Positions 1 through 6,965 of a stretch of DNA of 10,910 nucleotides are shown piece by piece. Source of the DNA: Actinomycetes bacterium (GTDB lineage: Bacteria > Actinomycetota > Acidimicrobiia > Acidimicrobiales > Palsa-688); assembly GCA_021816565.1 (NCBI GenBank), contig JAKAXN010000127.1, positions 1 to 10,910 on the forward strand, in the 5' to 3' direction. How positions within the stretch are numbered: the first letter of the stretch is position 1; each line of letters begins with the position of its first letter. A model generated the notes under the pieces. The model made no database searches and was not told the DNA's origin. It was given only the letters and a program-made list of their open reading frames with translations. A program made the position numbers and the translations under genes.

Positions 1-903
1 CGCCACGATCACCGCCCGCGATGCCACCACCACGGCCAGGGCCCGGCCGCCCGGCATGACCGAGCCGAGGGCCAGGGCCAGCACCACGTCGCGGACCCCG
101 AGGCCGGCCGGGGCCGGCACGAAGAGAATGCCGAGGGGCACCGCCAGGCACATGGCCCCCATGCACAGGGCCACCGTCGCCAGGCTCCACCGGGTGGCGG
201 CCGAGGCCAGCACTGCCAGCTCGAGGCCGTAGCCGAGCCACGAGACCACGGCCAGACCGAAGGCCCGGACCTCGGCCGCCGGCTCCAGCCGCCCCCCCAG
301 GGGCGGCCGGTGCAGGAGGGCCGCCACCCGGTCCAGCAGCCCGGTCATGGCCCGGGGGTGGAGCAGGCCGAGCAGGACCGGAACGGCCAGCAGTCCCCAC
401 CAGTAGGTGTCGAAGGCCTGCCGGTCGTACACCGGGAGGATGGCCGCGGCCAGCACCAGACCGGCGGTGCAGGAGATCATCAGCGTGATCAGGTTGGCGG
501 CCAGCATGGTTCGCCGCGACGCCCCCCGGGCCCGCCCCGCCTCCACCTGCATGAGCATTGGCCACACCGAGCCCGGGATGTACTTGCCCAGCTGGCTGAC
601 GAAGAAGATGCGAGCCCCGGGGCTGCGCTCGAGGCGGACGCCCAGGGCGGACAGCACCTGCCGCCACACCGGATAGCTGGCGCCCACCCCGACCAGGCCG
701 CAGCCGGTGGCGGCCACCACCGGCCACACCCCGATCCGGGCGAAGGCCTCCACGAAGGACCGCCGCTCCCCGGCGGCCGCCACGGCCGCCCCCGCCAGGG
801 CCAGCACCGCCACCGCCACCCCGGCCGCGGTCCGGGCGGCCCCGACCCGGCCCAGCGTCCGGCGGGTAAACCCCGGCGACCGGCCCAGCACCCGGCTCTC
901 CAT
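1..903 (-). CDS. Lysylphosphatidylglycerol-synthase-TM / flippase-like integral membrane protein (C-terminus cut by window edge)
   Basis: The minus strand from an ATG at 903 stays open to the left edge, giving 301 residues without a stop, so the C-terminus is missing. Hydrophobic spans are visible near residues 27-45, 58-78, 135-156, 168-182, 214-236, 240-262 and 272-296. Family signatures of the LPG_synthase_TM (UPF0104, AglD-like) group are present: SQLGKYIPGSVWP at 103-115 after the second span, and PAPAGLGVRD at 263-272, which corresponds to the family's P-x-G-x-G-x-x-E/D loop. Members of this group include the membrane half of MprF and many stand-alone proteins found beside glycosyltransferases, where they are thought to move or modify lipid-linked substrates. 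The substrate here cannot be read from sequence. It is divergent from a GT4 glycosyltransferase only 8 bases away, which favours a role in surface glycan or glycolipid production. No good Shine-Dalgarno precedes the ATG. Confidence 0.8.
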   Translation of the reverse strand, partial: MESRVLGRSPGFTRRTLGRVGAARTAAGVAVAVLALAGAAVAAAGERRSFVEAFARIGVWPVVAATGCGLVGVGASYPVWRQVLSALGVRLERSPGARIFFVSQLGKYIPGSVWPMLMQVEAGRARGASRRTMLAANLITLMISCTAGLVLAAAILPVYDRQAFDTYWWGLLAVPVLLGLLHPRAMTGLLDRVAALLHRPPLGGRLEPAAEVRAFGLAVVSWLGYGLELAVLASAATRWSLATVALCMGAMCLAVPLGILFVPAPAGLGVRDVVLALALGSVMPGGRALAVVVASRAVIVA

Positions 904-941
904 CCGGGCCGATGCTAGGCGCCGGCCTAGGCTGGCGCCGC
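904..941. promoter_or_regulatory. Head-to-head start region with an inverted repeat and possible overlapping leaderless promoters
   Basis: CTAGGC at 915-920 and GCCTAG at 925-930 form a perfect 6-base inverted repeat around a 4-base spacer. A TANNNT-type -10 hexamer, TAGCAT, lies on the minus strand at 917-912 and ends 8 bases before the ATG at 903. A second, TAGGCT, lies on the plus strand at 928-933 and ends 8 bases before a TTG at 942. This is the spacing expected of leaderless actinobacterial promoters. Neither gene has a clear Shine-Dalgarno, which agrees with that reading. The site could equally be an operator or a chance palindrome; promoter function is inferred. Confidence 0.35.
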
Positions 942-2069
942 TTGGAGATCCTCGGGTTCGGCACCTACGACCGGCGGAGACATCCCCGCGTCGGCGTCAT
1001 CCTGGAAGGGCTGGCGGCCTACGGCGACCACATCCGGGAGGCGAACCGCCCGCTGGCGCTCAGCACCGCCGACCGGGTGGCCATCCTCCGCCGGCCGTGG
1101 CTGATCCCCCGGGCGCTGGCCGGAGTGGCCCGGTGCTGGGCCGGGGTGGCCGGCGAGGCCCGGCGGCGCGACCGGGGGCCCCGGCCCGACGCGGTGGTGG
1201 TCGGCTACCTGGGCCACCTCGACGTCCTGCTGGCCCGGGCCCTGTTCCCGGCCCGCCACCCGCCGGTGGTGCTCGACCAGCTGGTGTTCGGGGCCGACAC
1301 CGCCCGGGACCGGGGCGTCAGATCGCCCCTGGCGCTGGCCGCCCTGGGTGGCCTGGACCGCCTGGCGTGCCGACTGGCCGACGTGGTGGTGGTCGACACC
1401 GAGGAGAACGCCGCCCTGGTCCCGGCGGTCCACTCCGCCAAGGTGACGGTGGTCCCGGTCGGGGCGCCGACGTCGTGGTTCGACGCCGGTCGCCGGGCCG
1501 CTGCCGCCCGGGCCACAGGCGGGCCGGGGCCGGCGCTGAAGGTGGTGTTCTTCGGCCTGTACACCCCCCTGCAGGGCGCCACCCACCTGGGCCGGGCGCT
1601 CGAGATGCTGGCCGACGACGGGACCGTCGAGGTGACCATGGTCGGCACCGGCCAGGACCAGCCGGCGGCCCGGGCCGCGGCCGGACCGGACGCGCCGGCC
1701 AGATGGCTGGAATGGGTCGATCCCGACGACCTGCCCACCCTGGTGGCCGCCCACGACGTGTGCCTGGGCATATTCGGCACCACCCCCAAGGCCGCCCGGG
1801 TGGTGCCCAACAAGGTGTACCAGGGGGCGGCGGCCGGATGCGCCGTCGTCACCTCTGACACCGCCCCCCAGCGCCGGGCCCTCGGCCCGGCGGCTGTCTA
1901 CGTCCCCGCCGGTGACCCGGAGGCCATCGCCTCGGCCCTCCGGGCGCTGGCCGCCGACCGGGACCGGCTGGACGGGCTGCGTTCGGCGGCCGCCGAAGTG
2001 GCGGCCCGCCGCTTCACCCCGGCGGCGGTGGTGGGCCCCCTCCGGGCCAGGCTGGCCGGCAACCGCTGA
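912..2069 (+). CDS. GT-B fold glycosyltransferase, GT4-like (group 1)
   Basis: The 385-residue protein has the two Rossmann halves of a GT-B enzyme. The N-terminal half opens with ILGFGTYDRRRHPRV (13-27), a start typical of actinobacterial GT4-like proteins. The C-terminal half starts at KVVFFGLYTPLQGA (210-223). It contains CLGIFGTTPKAARVVPNKVYQGAAAG (284-309), which includes the sugar-nucleotide binding loop, and ends in a GDPEAIASALRAL helix that is common in the family. Expected function is cytosolic transfer of a sugar from a nucleotide donor to a lipid- or glycan-linked acceptor; donor and acceptor are unknown. The ATG at 912 is the longest start. A TTG at 942 would begin the protein right at the conserved ILGFGTYD block and may be the real start. 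The gene diverges from the flippase-like gene and converges with the lysozyme-like gene, whose stop is 28 bases away. It is the only plus-strand gene seen. Confidence 0.85.
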   Translation: MLGAGLGWRRLEILGFGTYDRRRHPRVGVILEGLAAYGDHIREANRPLALSTADRVAILRRPWLIPRALAGVARCWAGVAGEARRRDRGPRPDAVVVGYLGHLDVLLARALFPARHPPVVLDQLVFGADTARDRGVRSPLALAALGGLDRLACRLADVVVVDTEENAALVPAVHSAKVTVVPVGAPTSWFDAGRRAAAARATGGPGPALKVVFFGLYTPLQGATHLGRALEMLADDGTVEVTMVGTGQDQPAARAAAGPDAPARWLEWVDPDDLPTLVAAHDVCLGIFGTTPKAARVVPNKVYQGAAAGCAVVTSDTAPQRRALGPAAVYVPAGDPEAIASALRALAADRDRLDGLRSAAAEVAARRFTPAAVVGPLRARLAGNR

Positions 2070-2097
2070 GAGCCGGCGCCAGGCCGGAGAGCCGCCC
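2070..2097. terminator. Short convergent intergenic gap with a weak hairpin
   Basis: Two converging genes end 28 bases apart. CCGGC (2073-2077) and GCCGG (2083-2087) can pair around a 5-base loop, but the stem is short and no T-run follows on either strand. It may aid transcript ending in both directions, but evidence for an intrinsic terminator is weak. Confidence 0.2.
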
Positions 2098-3801
2098 CTA
2101 CTGGGTGCAGGCGTAATCCTGGTCGTACTGGCTGGCCGGGCCGGTGTAGCCGTTACCGCCGTAGCCGTACTGCACGAGAACGATCTTGCCCCCGGCGAAG
2201 GGGGCGTACTCCCACCCGTAGTTCCCAGGCACGGTTCCGGCACAGAAGTTCTGGGCGCTGTAGGTGCCGCCCGAGATGTTGCCGGCACCCGGTACCCAGA
2301 GGGGGATGTTCGGGAAGCTCAGCTGGTTGCCGGTGATCTGGCCCCACTGGACCGCCGTGGAGTAGATGCCCGGCAGCACGCCCATGGACCTCAGGCCGGC
2401 CACCGCCCCGCTGATGACGTTGGCGTTGCTGGTCGTCGACTGACCGTTCCAGAAGGGATTGTCCTGCTCGACGTCGAGCCACCAGAGCGTGGAGGCCACC
2501 CCCAGGTTCCGGGAGTAGGAGACCCAGTGCCGGGCCCAGTAGTAACCGAAGTTGTAGCTCTGGCACACCACCTGCGTGGGGCTGCAGCTACCGGCCGGGC
2601 CGGTCATCGACTCAGACGGGGCCGGACTCGGCAGTTCGTTCATGAAGATGTACGACGACACGTTGGGGCCGGCCCACTGGGCCTCCTGCTGGTAGCACCC
2701 GGAAGGCTGGGATTTGTTGATGGCACCCCCGCTGGCCTGGATGACCGACACGGCCTGAGCCGCGGTCGGAAGCGAGGCGGTGTGGTAGGGGTAGTCCGGG
2801 CACTGGTACTGCGAGATGTCGTAACCGGTCCCGCCGGGAGGGAACGGGTAGCCGATGCGGGTGGCCAGGACAGCCACGACGGGAGCCGACGGTGTACCGG
2901 CGGTGCCCAGGAAGGGGGCGTCGCCGTAGGTGAAGACTCCTCCGTCGGCGTCGACCAGCCAGTACCCCTTCCCGTCGGGGGTGGAGGCCATGGACACGAA
3001 CGGGGCGGCGTTGGCCGTCCCGCCGTGGGAACCGTAGAACCCGGCGGAGCCGAAGGCGAAGATGCCCCCGTCGGAGGCCACCATCCAGTAGCCGTCCCCG
3101 TCGGGCATGGCGGCCATGCCGACGATGGGCCGGGCCAGGGCGATGTTGCCGGTGGAGCCGTAGAACCGGGCGTCGCCGAAGGCGAAGATCCCCCCGTCGG
3201 AGGCCACCAGCCAGTAGCCGCCGCCGTCGGGGGTGACGGCCATCCCCACGACCGGCTTGTTGAGCCTGATGGCACCCGTGGACCCGTAGAACGGGGCGTT
3301 GTAGCTGAAGACACCCCCGTCGGACGCCACCATCCAGTACCCCCCGGTGGCGGGGTCGACGGCCATCCCGACGATGGGCTTGTTCAAGGTGATGTTGCCC
3401 GTGGAGCCGTAGAACCGGGCGTCGCCGAAGGAGAAGATCCCCCCGTCGGAGGCCACCAGCCAGTAGCCGAGGCCGTCGGCGGTGGGAGAGCCGCCCACCA
3501 CCGGCTTGTTGAGGCTGACACCCTTCAGCCCGCCGTAGTTGGTGGTGCCCAGGGCGTAGACGTTCCCGTCCCCACCGGCCAGCCAGTAGCCCGCCGATGA
3601 CGCCGAAGTGCCCGTGCCGGGCGGGTTGGTGGTGGGGGTCGTGGTCGAGGTGGTCGGAGTGGTCGTCGAGGTGGTGGTCGACCCGGCGGCGAAGGCCGGG
3701 ACCGCAGGGGCGGCCAGCCCCGCAACGACCGCGGCCAGCACGGTCGCGATGACCCCCGCAGCGGCACGCAGTCGGGTAACGGACGCGTCGAAATAACCCA
3801 T
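2098..3801 (-). CDS. Secreted beta-propeller repeat protein with C-terminal GH25-like lysozyme domain
   Basis: The protein has 567 residues. Residues 1-39 form a Sec-type signal peptide: a basic start, a hydrophobic Ala/Val core and a likely cut after AFA at 37-39. Residues 41-68 are a Thr/Ser/Pro-rich linker. Residues 71 to about 314 hold six repeats of 41-42 residues with consensus GYW(L/M)VASDGG(I/V)F.(F/Y)GDA.FYGS.G, read as blades of a beta-propeller. Residues 326-567 resemble glycoside hydrolase family 25: GYDISQYQ at 326-333 matches the family's GxDxSxYQ opening, WWLDVE at 440-445 carries the D-x-E catalytic motif (Asp443, Glu445), and GIYS (478-481) and PLWVPG (500-505) match later strands. 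All three key acids (Asp328, Asp443, Glu445) are present, so muramidase-type cleavage of cell-wall glycan outside the membrane is plausible. The related DUF1906 hydrolase-like group is an alternative. The ATG at 3801 follows GGGAAGG by four bases. The partner of the propeller is unknown. Confidence 0.85.
   Translation of the reverse strand: MGYFDASVTRLRAAAGVIATVLAAVVAGLAAPAVPAFAAGSTTTSTTTPTTSTTTPTTNPPGTGTSASSAGYWLAGGDGNVYALGTTNYGGLKGVSLNKPVVGGSPTADGLGYWLVASDGGIFSFGDARFYGSTGNITLNKPIVGMAVDPATGGYWMVASDGGVFSYNAPFYGSTGAIRLNKPVVGMAVTPDGGGYWLVASDGGIFAFGDARFYGSTGNIALARPIVGMAAMPDGDGYWMVASDGGIFAFGSAGFYGSHGGTANAAPFVSMASTPDGKGYWLVDADGGVFTYGDAPFLGTAGTPSAPVVAVLATRIGYPFPPGGTGYDISQYQCPDYPYHTASLPTAAQAVSVIQASGGAINKSQPSGCYQQEAQWAGPNVSSYIFMNELPSPAPSESMTGPAGSCSPTQVVCQSYNFGYYWARHWVSYSRNLGVASTLWWLDVEQDNPFWNGQSTTSNANVISGAVAGLRSMGVLPGIYSTAVQWGQITGNQLSFPNIPLWVPGAGNISGGTYSAQNFCAGTVPGNYGWEYAPFAGGKIVLVQYGYGGNGYTGPASQYDQDYACTQ
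2860..3591 (-). repeat. Six tandem 123-126 bp coding repeats (propeller blades)
   Basis: The blades occupy about 3591-3469, 3468-3343, 3342-3220, 3219-3094, 3093-2968 and 2967-2860 (the last one divergent and incomplete). The second and fourth are strikingly close at DNA level: 3391-3468 and 3142-3219 differ at only 2 of 78 positions. The third and fifth are more diverged, and the first and last are the most diverged. This is an in-frame protein repeat and not a CRISPR array. Confidence 0.85.
3619..3681 (-). repeat. Low-complexity Thr/Ser/Pro linker coding repeat
   Basis: Codons for residues 41-61 of the secreted protein are nearly all Thr, Ser and Pro, with the unit STTTPTT occurring twice. 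Such linkers are typical of exported proteins and usually separate a signal peptide or wall-spanning part from a folded domain. Confidence 0.7.
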
Positions 3802-3805
3802 TTAG

Positions 3806-3872
3806 CCTTCCCTGCTCCAGGTCCGCCCCGGATGGACCCCCGAACAGTAGCCGTCCGGCCCGGCGACGGAAA
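3806..3872 (-). promoter_or_regulatory. Candidate promoter and ribosome binding site of the lysozyme-like gene
   Basis: In the 90-base gap upstream of the ATG at 3801, the minus strand has TTTCCG (3872-3867), a 17-base spacer, then TACTGT (3849-3844), fitting a weak sigma-70-type -35/-10 pair. GGGAAGG (3812-3806) lies four bases before the ATG. The -35 matches consensus at only three positions, so the promoter is tentative; the ribosome site is better supported. Confidence 0.35.
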
Positions 3873-3891
3873 GGATCGCCGCGGCCGTCGA

Positions 3892-5154
3892 TCAGCGGGG
3901 TTGGCCGGGCGGCCCCGACACCTCCCGGCGGGCCCGGTGGACCAGGGCCCGGTGCAGGAGCGGAACATGCCATTTCCACACCCGCCAGCCGTGCCTGCCC
4001 GGCCGGTCCACCTGAAGCGACAGGTACGCCAGCCCGCCCAGGGGGATGGGCACCCAGAACTGGATGAGGCGGTAGACGATGACACCCAGGGTGGCCACGC
4101 CCCTCGCGGTGCCGAAGCCGACCAGGAGAGTGGTCAGGGCGGCCTCGACCACGCCGAGGCCGCCGGGGGTGATGGGGATCACGGCCAGGACGTTGGCCAG
4201 CCCGTAGGCCACCAGCAGGCCGTCGGGGTTGACCCAGTGCCCGAAGGCACCCACGAAGACCCAGAGCGACGCAGCGTCGAGCAGCCAGTTGAGGACGGCC
4301 CACACCAAGGCGGTGCGCAACACGTCCCGGCTGCGGCTGAGTTGGGTCAGGCGGCCGGCCAGCTGCTCGAACGAGCGGCGCAGGGCGGCGGCATCGATGA
4401 ACGGCACCCGGGCCCCTATGCGCTCGAGCAGCCCCCCGATGCGGGAGGTGCCGCGGGTGAGGCCGTAGACCAGGCCGCCGGACGCGAGCAGCAGGATGGC
4501 ACCGACGGCCGCAGCCAGCAGGTAGACCACCGAGAAACCCCAGACCGGGATGGACACGATCAGGGCCAGCCACAGGATGACGTTCAACACGACCGCCGAG
4601 CCGATGCCCTGCACCCCGAGGGCGAAGCCGGCGTCGCCCGGTTCGGCCCCGGACTGGGTGAGCAGCCGGTACCCGAGGGCGGCTCCAGCCGCCGATCCCC
4701 CGGGCGCACAGTGGCTCACCGACAGCGTGGTGATCTCGATGCGGAAGATGGTCCAGAAGCCGATCCGCTCCCCACCGGGGAGCACGGCCTGGGTGAGCTT
4801 GCCGTAGGCGATCAGGGCGGCGGCCTCCAGACCCACCCCGGCCACCAGCAGCCCCGGGTTGACCTGGGTCAGGAGGTGGACGACCTTGCGGGGACCGGCC
4901 AGCTGCGGCACGACCAGGTACTCGAGCAGAAGGGCCAGGATGAGGAGCCGGCCGACCGTCCACACCGGGCGGGGCAGGCGACCCCTCAGGCCCCGCCGCT
5001 TGGGCCGGGACCCGGCTGCCGGTTTCGGCGCTCCGGTCGGGGTGGCCAGCGGCCGCCCTTCGGTGCCGGTCCGCTCGACCGGCCCGGGACCCGGGTGGAG
5101 GTGCCGGCGGCCGGCGTCCTCGCCGGACTCCACTGTCCCCTCCGGCTGGGTCAT
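3892..5154 (-). CDS. Lysylphosphatidylglycerol-synthase-TM / flippase-like integral membrane protein
   Basis: The ATG at 5154 gives 420 residues. Residues 1-60 are a polar, Pro/Gly/Arg-rich cytosolic lead. Hydrophobic spans follow at about 66-84, 100-118, 135-150, 176-202, 206-230, 280-302, 312-328, 333-347 and 355-380, with a basic tail from 384. LPG_synthase_TM (PF03706-type) marks are SVSHCAPGGSAAGAALGYR at 145-163 and PITPGGLGVVEA at 327-338, then YRLIQFWVPIPLGGLAYLSL at 361-380. There is no C-terminal aminoacyl-transferase domain as in full MprF, so it is a stand-alone transmembrane member. A role in lipid or lipid-linked glycan translocation is inferred from relatives and from the neighbouring GT39-like gene. 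A GTG at 5163, in the same frame, is an alternative start. A strong AAGGAGAG at 5218-5211 lies too far upstream to serve this ATG. Confidence 0.83.
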   Translation of the reverse strand: MTQPEGTVESGEDAGRRHLHPGPGPVERTGTEGRPLATPTGAPKPAAGSRPKRRGLRGRLPRPVWTVGRLLILALLLEYLVVPQLAGPRKVVHLLTQVNPGLLVAGVGLEAAALIAYGKLTQAVLPGGERIGFWTIFRIEITTLSVSHCAPGGSAAGAALGYRLLTQSGAEPGDAGFALGVQGIGSAVVLNVILWLALIVSIPVWGFSVVYLLAAAVGAILLLASGGLVYGLTRGTSRIGGLLERIGARVPFIDAAALRRSFEQLAGRLTQLSRSRDVLRTALVWAVLNWLLDAASLWVFVGAFGHWVNPDGLLVAYGLANVLAVIPITPGGLGVVEAALTTLLVGFGTARGVATLGVIVYRLIQFWVPIPLGGLAYLSLQVDRPGRHGWRVWKWHVPLLHRALVHRARREVSGPPGQPR

Positions 5155-5272
5155 CCGCTCCACGCTCCCACAGTTACGGCGATTGCCTGGCGGATCCCCC
5201 GGTAAGAAATCTCTCCTTCTATTGCCGAGCGTACCGGACGGTCGGGTCCGACCGGTGACACCGCCGGCGGCG

Positions 5273-6817
5273 CTACCCGGGCCGGCGGTCCCGGTCGAAC
5301 AGCGACACGGCCACGCCGTGGTAGTTGAACTGGCCGGCCGGCCGGAAGTACAGCTGAAGGTTGCGTTCCAGGGTGAGGAGCGACCGGTAGAAAAGCTGCG
5401 AGGTGGCCGAGCCGGTCGGCGATCCCACATGGCTCTGGAACAGCCAGATGCGGCGGCAGCCGGTCGCGGCCTGGGCCACGAACTGCGGCTGCTGGGCGTT
5501 GCGGTAGTCCCCGAGCGGCAGGTCGTTGAAGGCCAGGACCACCTGGGGGCTGCCGTTGACGGCGAAAGGCAGCACCTGCACCGGCTGGGTCAACCGGCCG
5601 CCCGCGGACCGGGCCAGCCGGGCCGAGTAGTAGTCGTAGAGCGTGCGGGCCTGATTGCTGGCGATGGTCACGCAGTCCCCCGGGCGGGCCGCGGCCAGCA
5701 GGTCGGCGGTGGCGGTGGAGAAGTCGTCGAGGGGGGCGCTGTAGGACGGCGCCAGCACCCCGAATCGGAAGATGAGCAGGTAGACCAGCCCGAACAAGCC
5801 CAGGCTGCGGGGCTGCACCCGCCCGAGGACCAGGGCGATCACCAGCGAGGCGGCCGGGAGGCTGAGGATCAGGTAGCGGTCCAGGAAGTCGGGGTGGCCG
5901 CTCTCCGAGACCAGCCACGAGATGACCGGCGGCAGGACCAGCCAGGCCAGCCCGAGACCCAGGCCCAGGTTGGACCGGTTGCATCCCCGATCGACCAGGT
6001 CGGCCCCCAGCATGGCCACCCCGATGACGGCCAGGGCGAAGGTGATACCGAGCAGGGCGTGGTCGGTGGCGGTGACCGGCACGGCAGTGCCGGCCCCCGA
6101 GGCCAGGAAGGTCGCGATCTCGGTGGCCGATCCGACCCCCGGGGGCAGGAGCGGGGTCGTCTGGTACACCGAGCTGTGCACGGCGTTGAGCAGGACCGGG
6201 AGGTTGAGCAGGGCCCCGACCATGGTGAGCCCGACGATCCCGACCCGGACACGCCTCGAGCCGGACCACAGGAACATGACCAGCTCCTGGGGGATCACCA
6301 GCAGCAGCATCTCCGGGTGGGTGTAGCAGCCGACGGCCATGATCAGGGCCCAGCCGATGAGCGGCCCCAGGGACCCGTCCTGGATGCCCACCACCGCGGC
6401 CAGGGTGGAGGCCACCGCCAGGAGCACGACGAAGGCGTAGTCACGGGCGTTCTGCTGCCAGAACACCAGGGGCTGGCTGACCGCCAGCAGCACAGTCGCG
6501 TAGAGCCCCACCCTGCGGCCGGCCAGGCGGGCGGCCAGGAGGTACATGAGCGGCACGGCGGCGGCACCGGCGATCACGGAAGGGGCCCTCATCACGAAGG
6601 CGCTGTCGCCGAACCAGCCGATCAGGACGTGGATCAGCAGGTAGTACGGCAGCAGGTGATAGCCCTGGGAGGCGGCGATGGCCGTGATGCCCTTGACGTT
6701 CTGAGCCGCCGTCAACCAGGTGTAGCCCTCGTCCAGCCACAGGCTGCGGCTGCTCAGGTGGTAGAAGCCCAGCCCCAGGCTGAGCCCGGTGAGGGCCACC
6801 ACCATGGCGCCGGCCAC
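5273..6817 (-). CDS. GT39-like (PMT superfamily) polytopic membrane glycosyltransferase
   Basis: The 514-residue protein has about a dozen hydrophobic spans followed by a soluble C-terminal part of roughly 150 residues. SRSLWLDEGYTW (numbered from the GTG, Asp29-Glu30) is the acidic D-E motif on the first external loop of the PMT/GT39 superfamily. It is followed by the family pattern of HLLPYYLLIHVLIG, then MRAPSVIAGAAAVPLMYLLAARLAG, and SQPLVFWQQNARDYAF (the family's sQeARxYal block). Such enzymes use polyprenyl-phosphate sugars and transfer the sugar on the outer face of the membrane to proteins or glycolipids. The acceptor here is unknown. The first span begins almost at the start. GTG 6817 and ATG 6805 are the only ordinary start codons in this frame between the rdgB stop and the first span, so the N-terminus is uncertain. 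The gene lies 148 bases after rdgB and 118 bases before the second flippase-like gene. Confidence 0.83.
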   Translation of the reverse strand: MAGAMVVALTGLSLGLGFYHLSSRSLWLDEGYTWLTAAQNVKGITAIAASQGYHLLPYYLLIHVLIGWFGDSAFVMRAPSVIAGAAAVPLMYLLAARLAGRRVGLYATVLLAVSQPLVFWQQNARDYAFVVLLAVASTLAAVVGIQDGSLGPLIGWALIMAVGCYTHPEMLLLVIPQELVMFLWSGSRRVRVGIVGLTMVGALLNLPVLLNAVHSSVYQTTPLLPPGVGSATEIATFLASGAGTAVPVTATDHALLGITFALAVIGVAMLGADLVDRGCNRSNLGLGLGLAWLVLPPVISWLVSESGHPDFLDRYLILSLPAASLVIALVLGRVQPRSLGLFGLVYLLIFRFGVLAPSYSAPLDDFSTATADLLAAARPGDCVTIASNQARTLYDYYSARLARSAGGRLTQPVQVLPFAVNGSPQVVLAFNDLPLGDYRNAQQPQFVAQAATGCRRIWLFQSHVGSPTGSATSQLFYRSLLTLERNLQLYFRPAGQFNYHGVAVSLFDRDRRPG

Positions 6818-6965
6818 CGCCGGCGGGACGTCCCCCGGGCGCCGGTCCCGGGCCCGGCCGCTCCGGGCGCGCGACGTTCGGACGCCCGGCTCCGGGCCGG
6901 CCAGCGGCTCCCGGCGGGCGCGCCCGGCAGCGGGTGCTCGCGACGTGGTGCTTATGGGCCTACAT

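Noticed and set aside
2073..2087. Possible strong bidirectional intrinsic terminator between the converging genes
   Set aside because: The stem is only 5 base pairs and no T-run follows, so it is listed only as a weak feature.
927..2288. A 453-residue minus-strand open frame opposite the GT4-like gene
   Set aside because: It has no family features and overlaps a well-supported glycosyltransferase and the end of the lysozyme-like gene.
2860..3591. Regular repeats that might suggest a CRISPR array
   Set aside because: The period is 123-126 bases, always a multiple of three, with no unique spacers, and it encodes a recognisable protein repeat.
1912..3600. A 562-residue plus-strand open frame with repeated VGGHHPV-like units
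   Set aside because: The repetition is only the antisense image of the propeller blades in the minus-strand gene.
2612..4963. A 783-residue minus-strand open frame spanning the lysozyme-like and flippase-like genes
   Set aside because: It is out of frame with both well-supported proteins and reads as Arg/Pro/Gly-rich nonsense.
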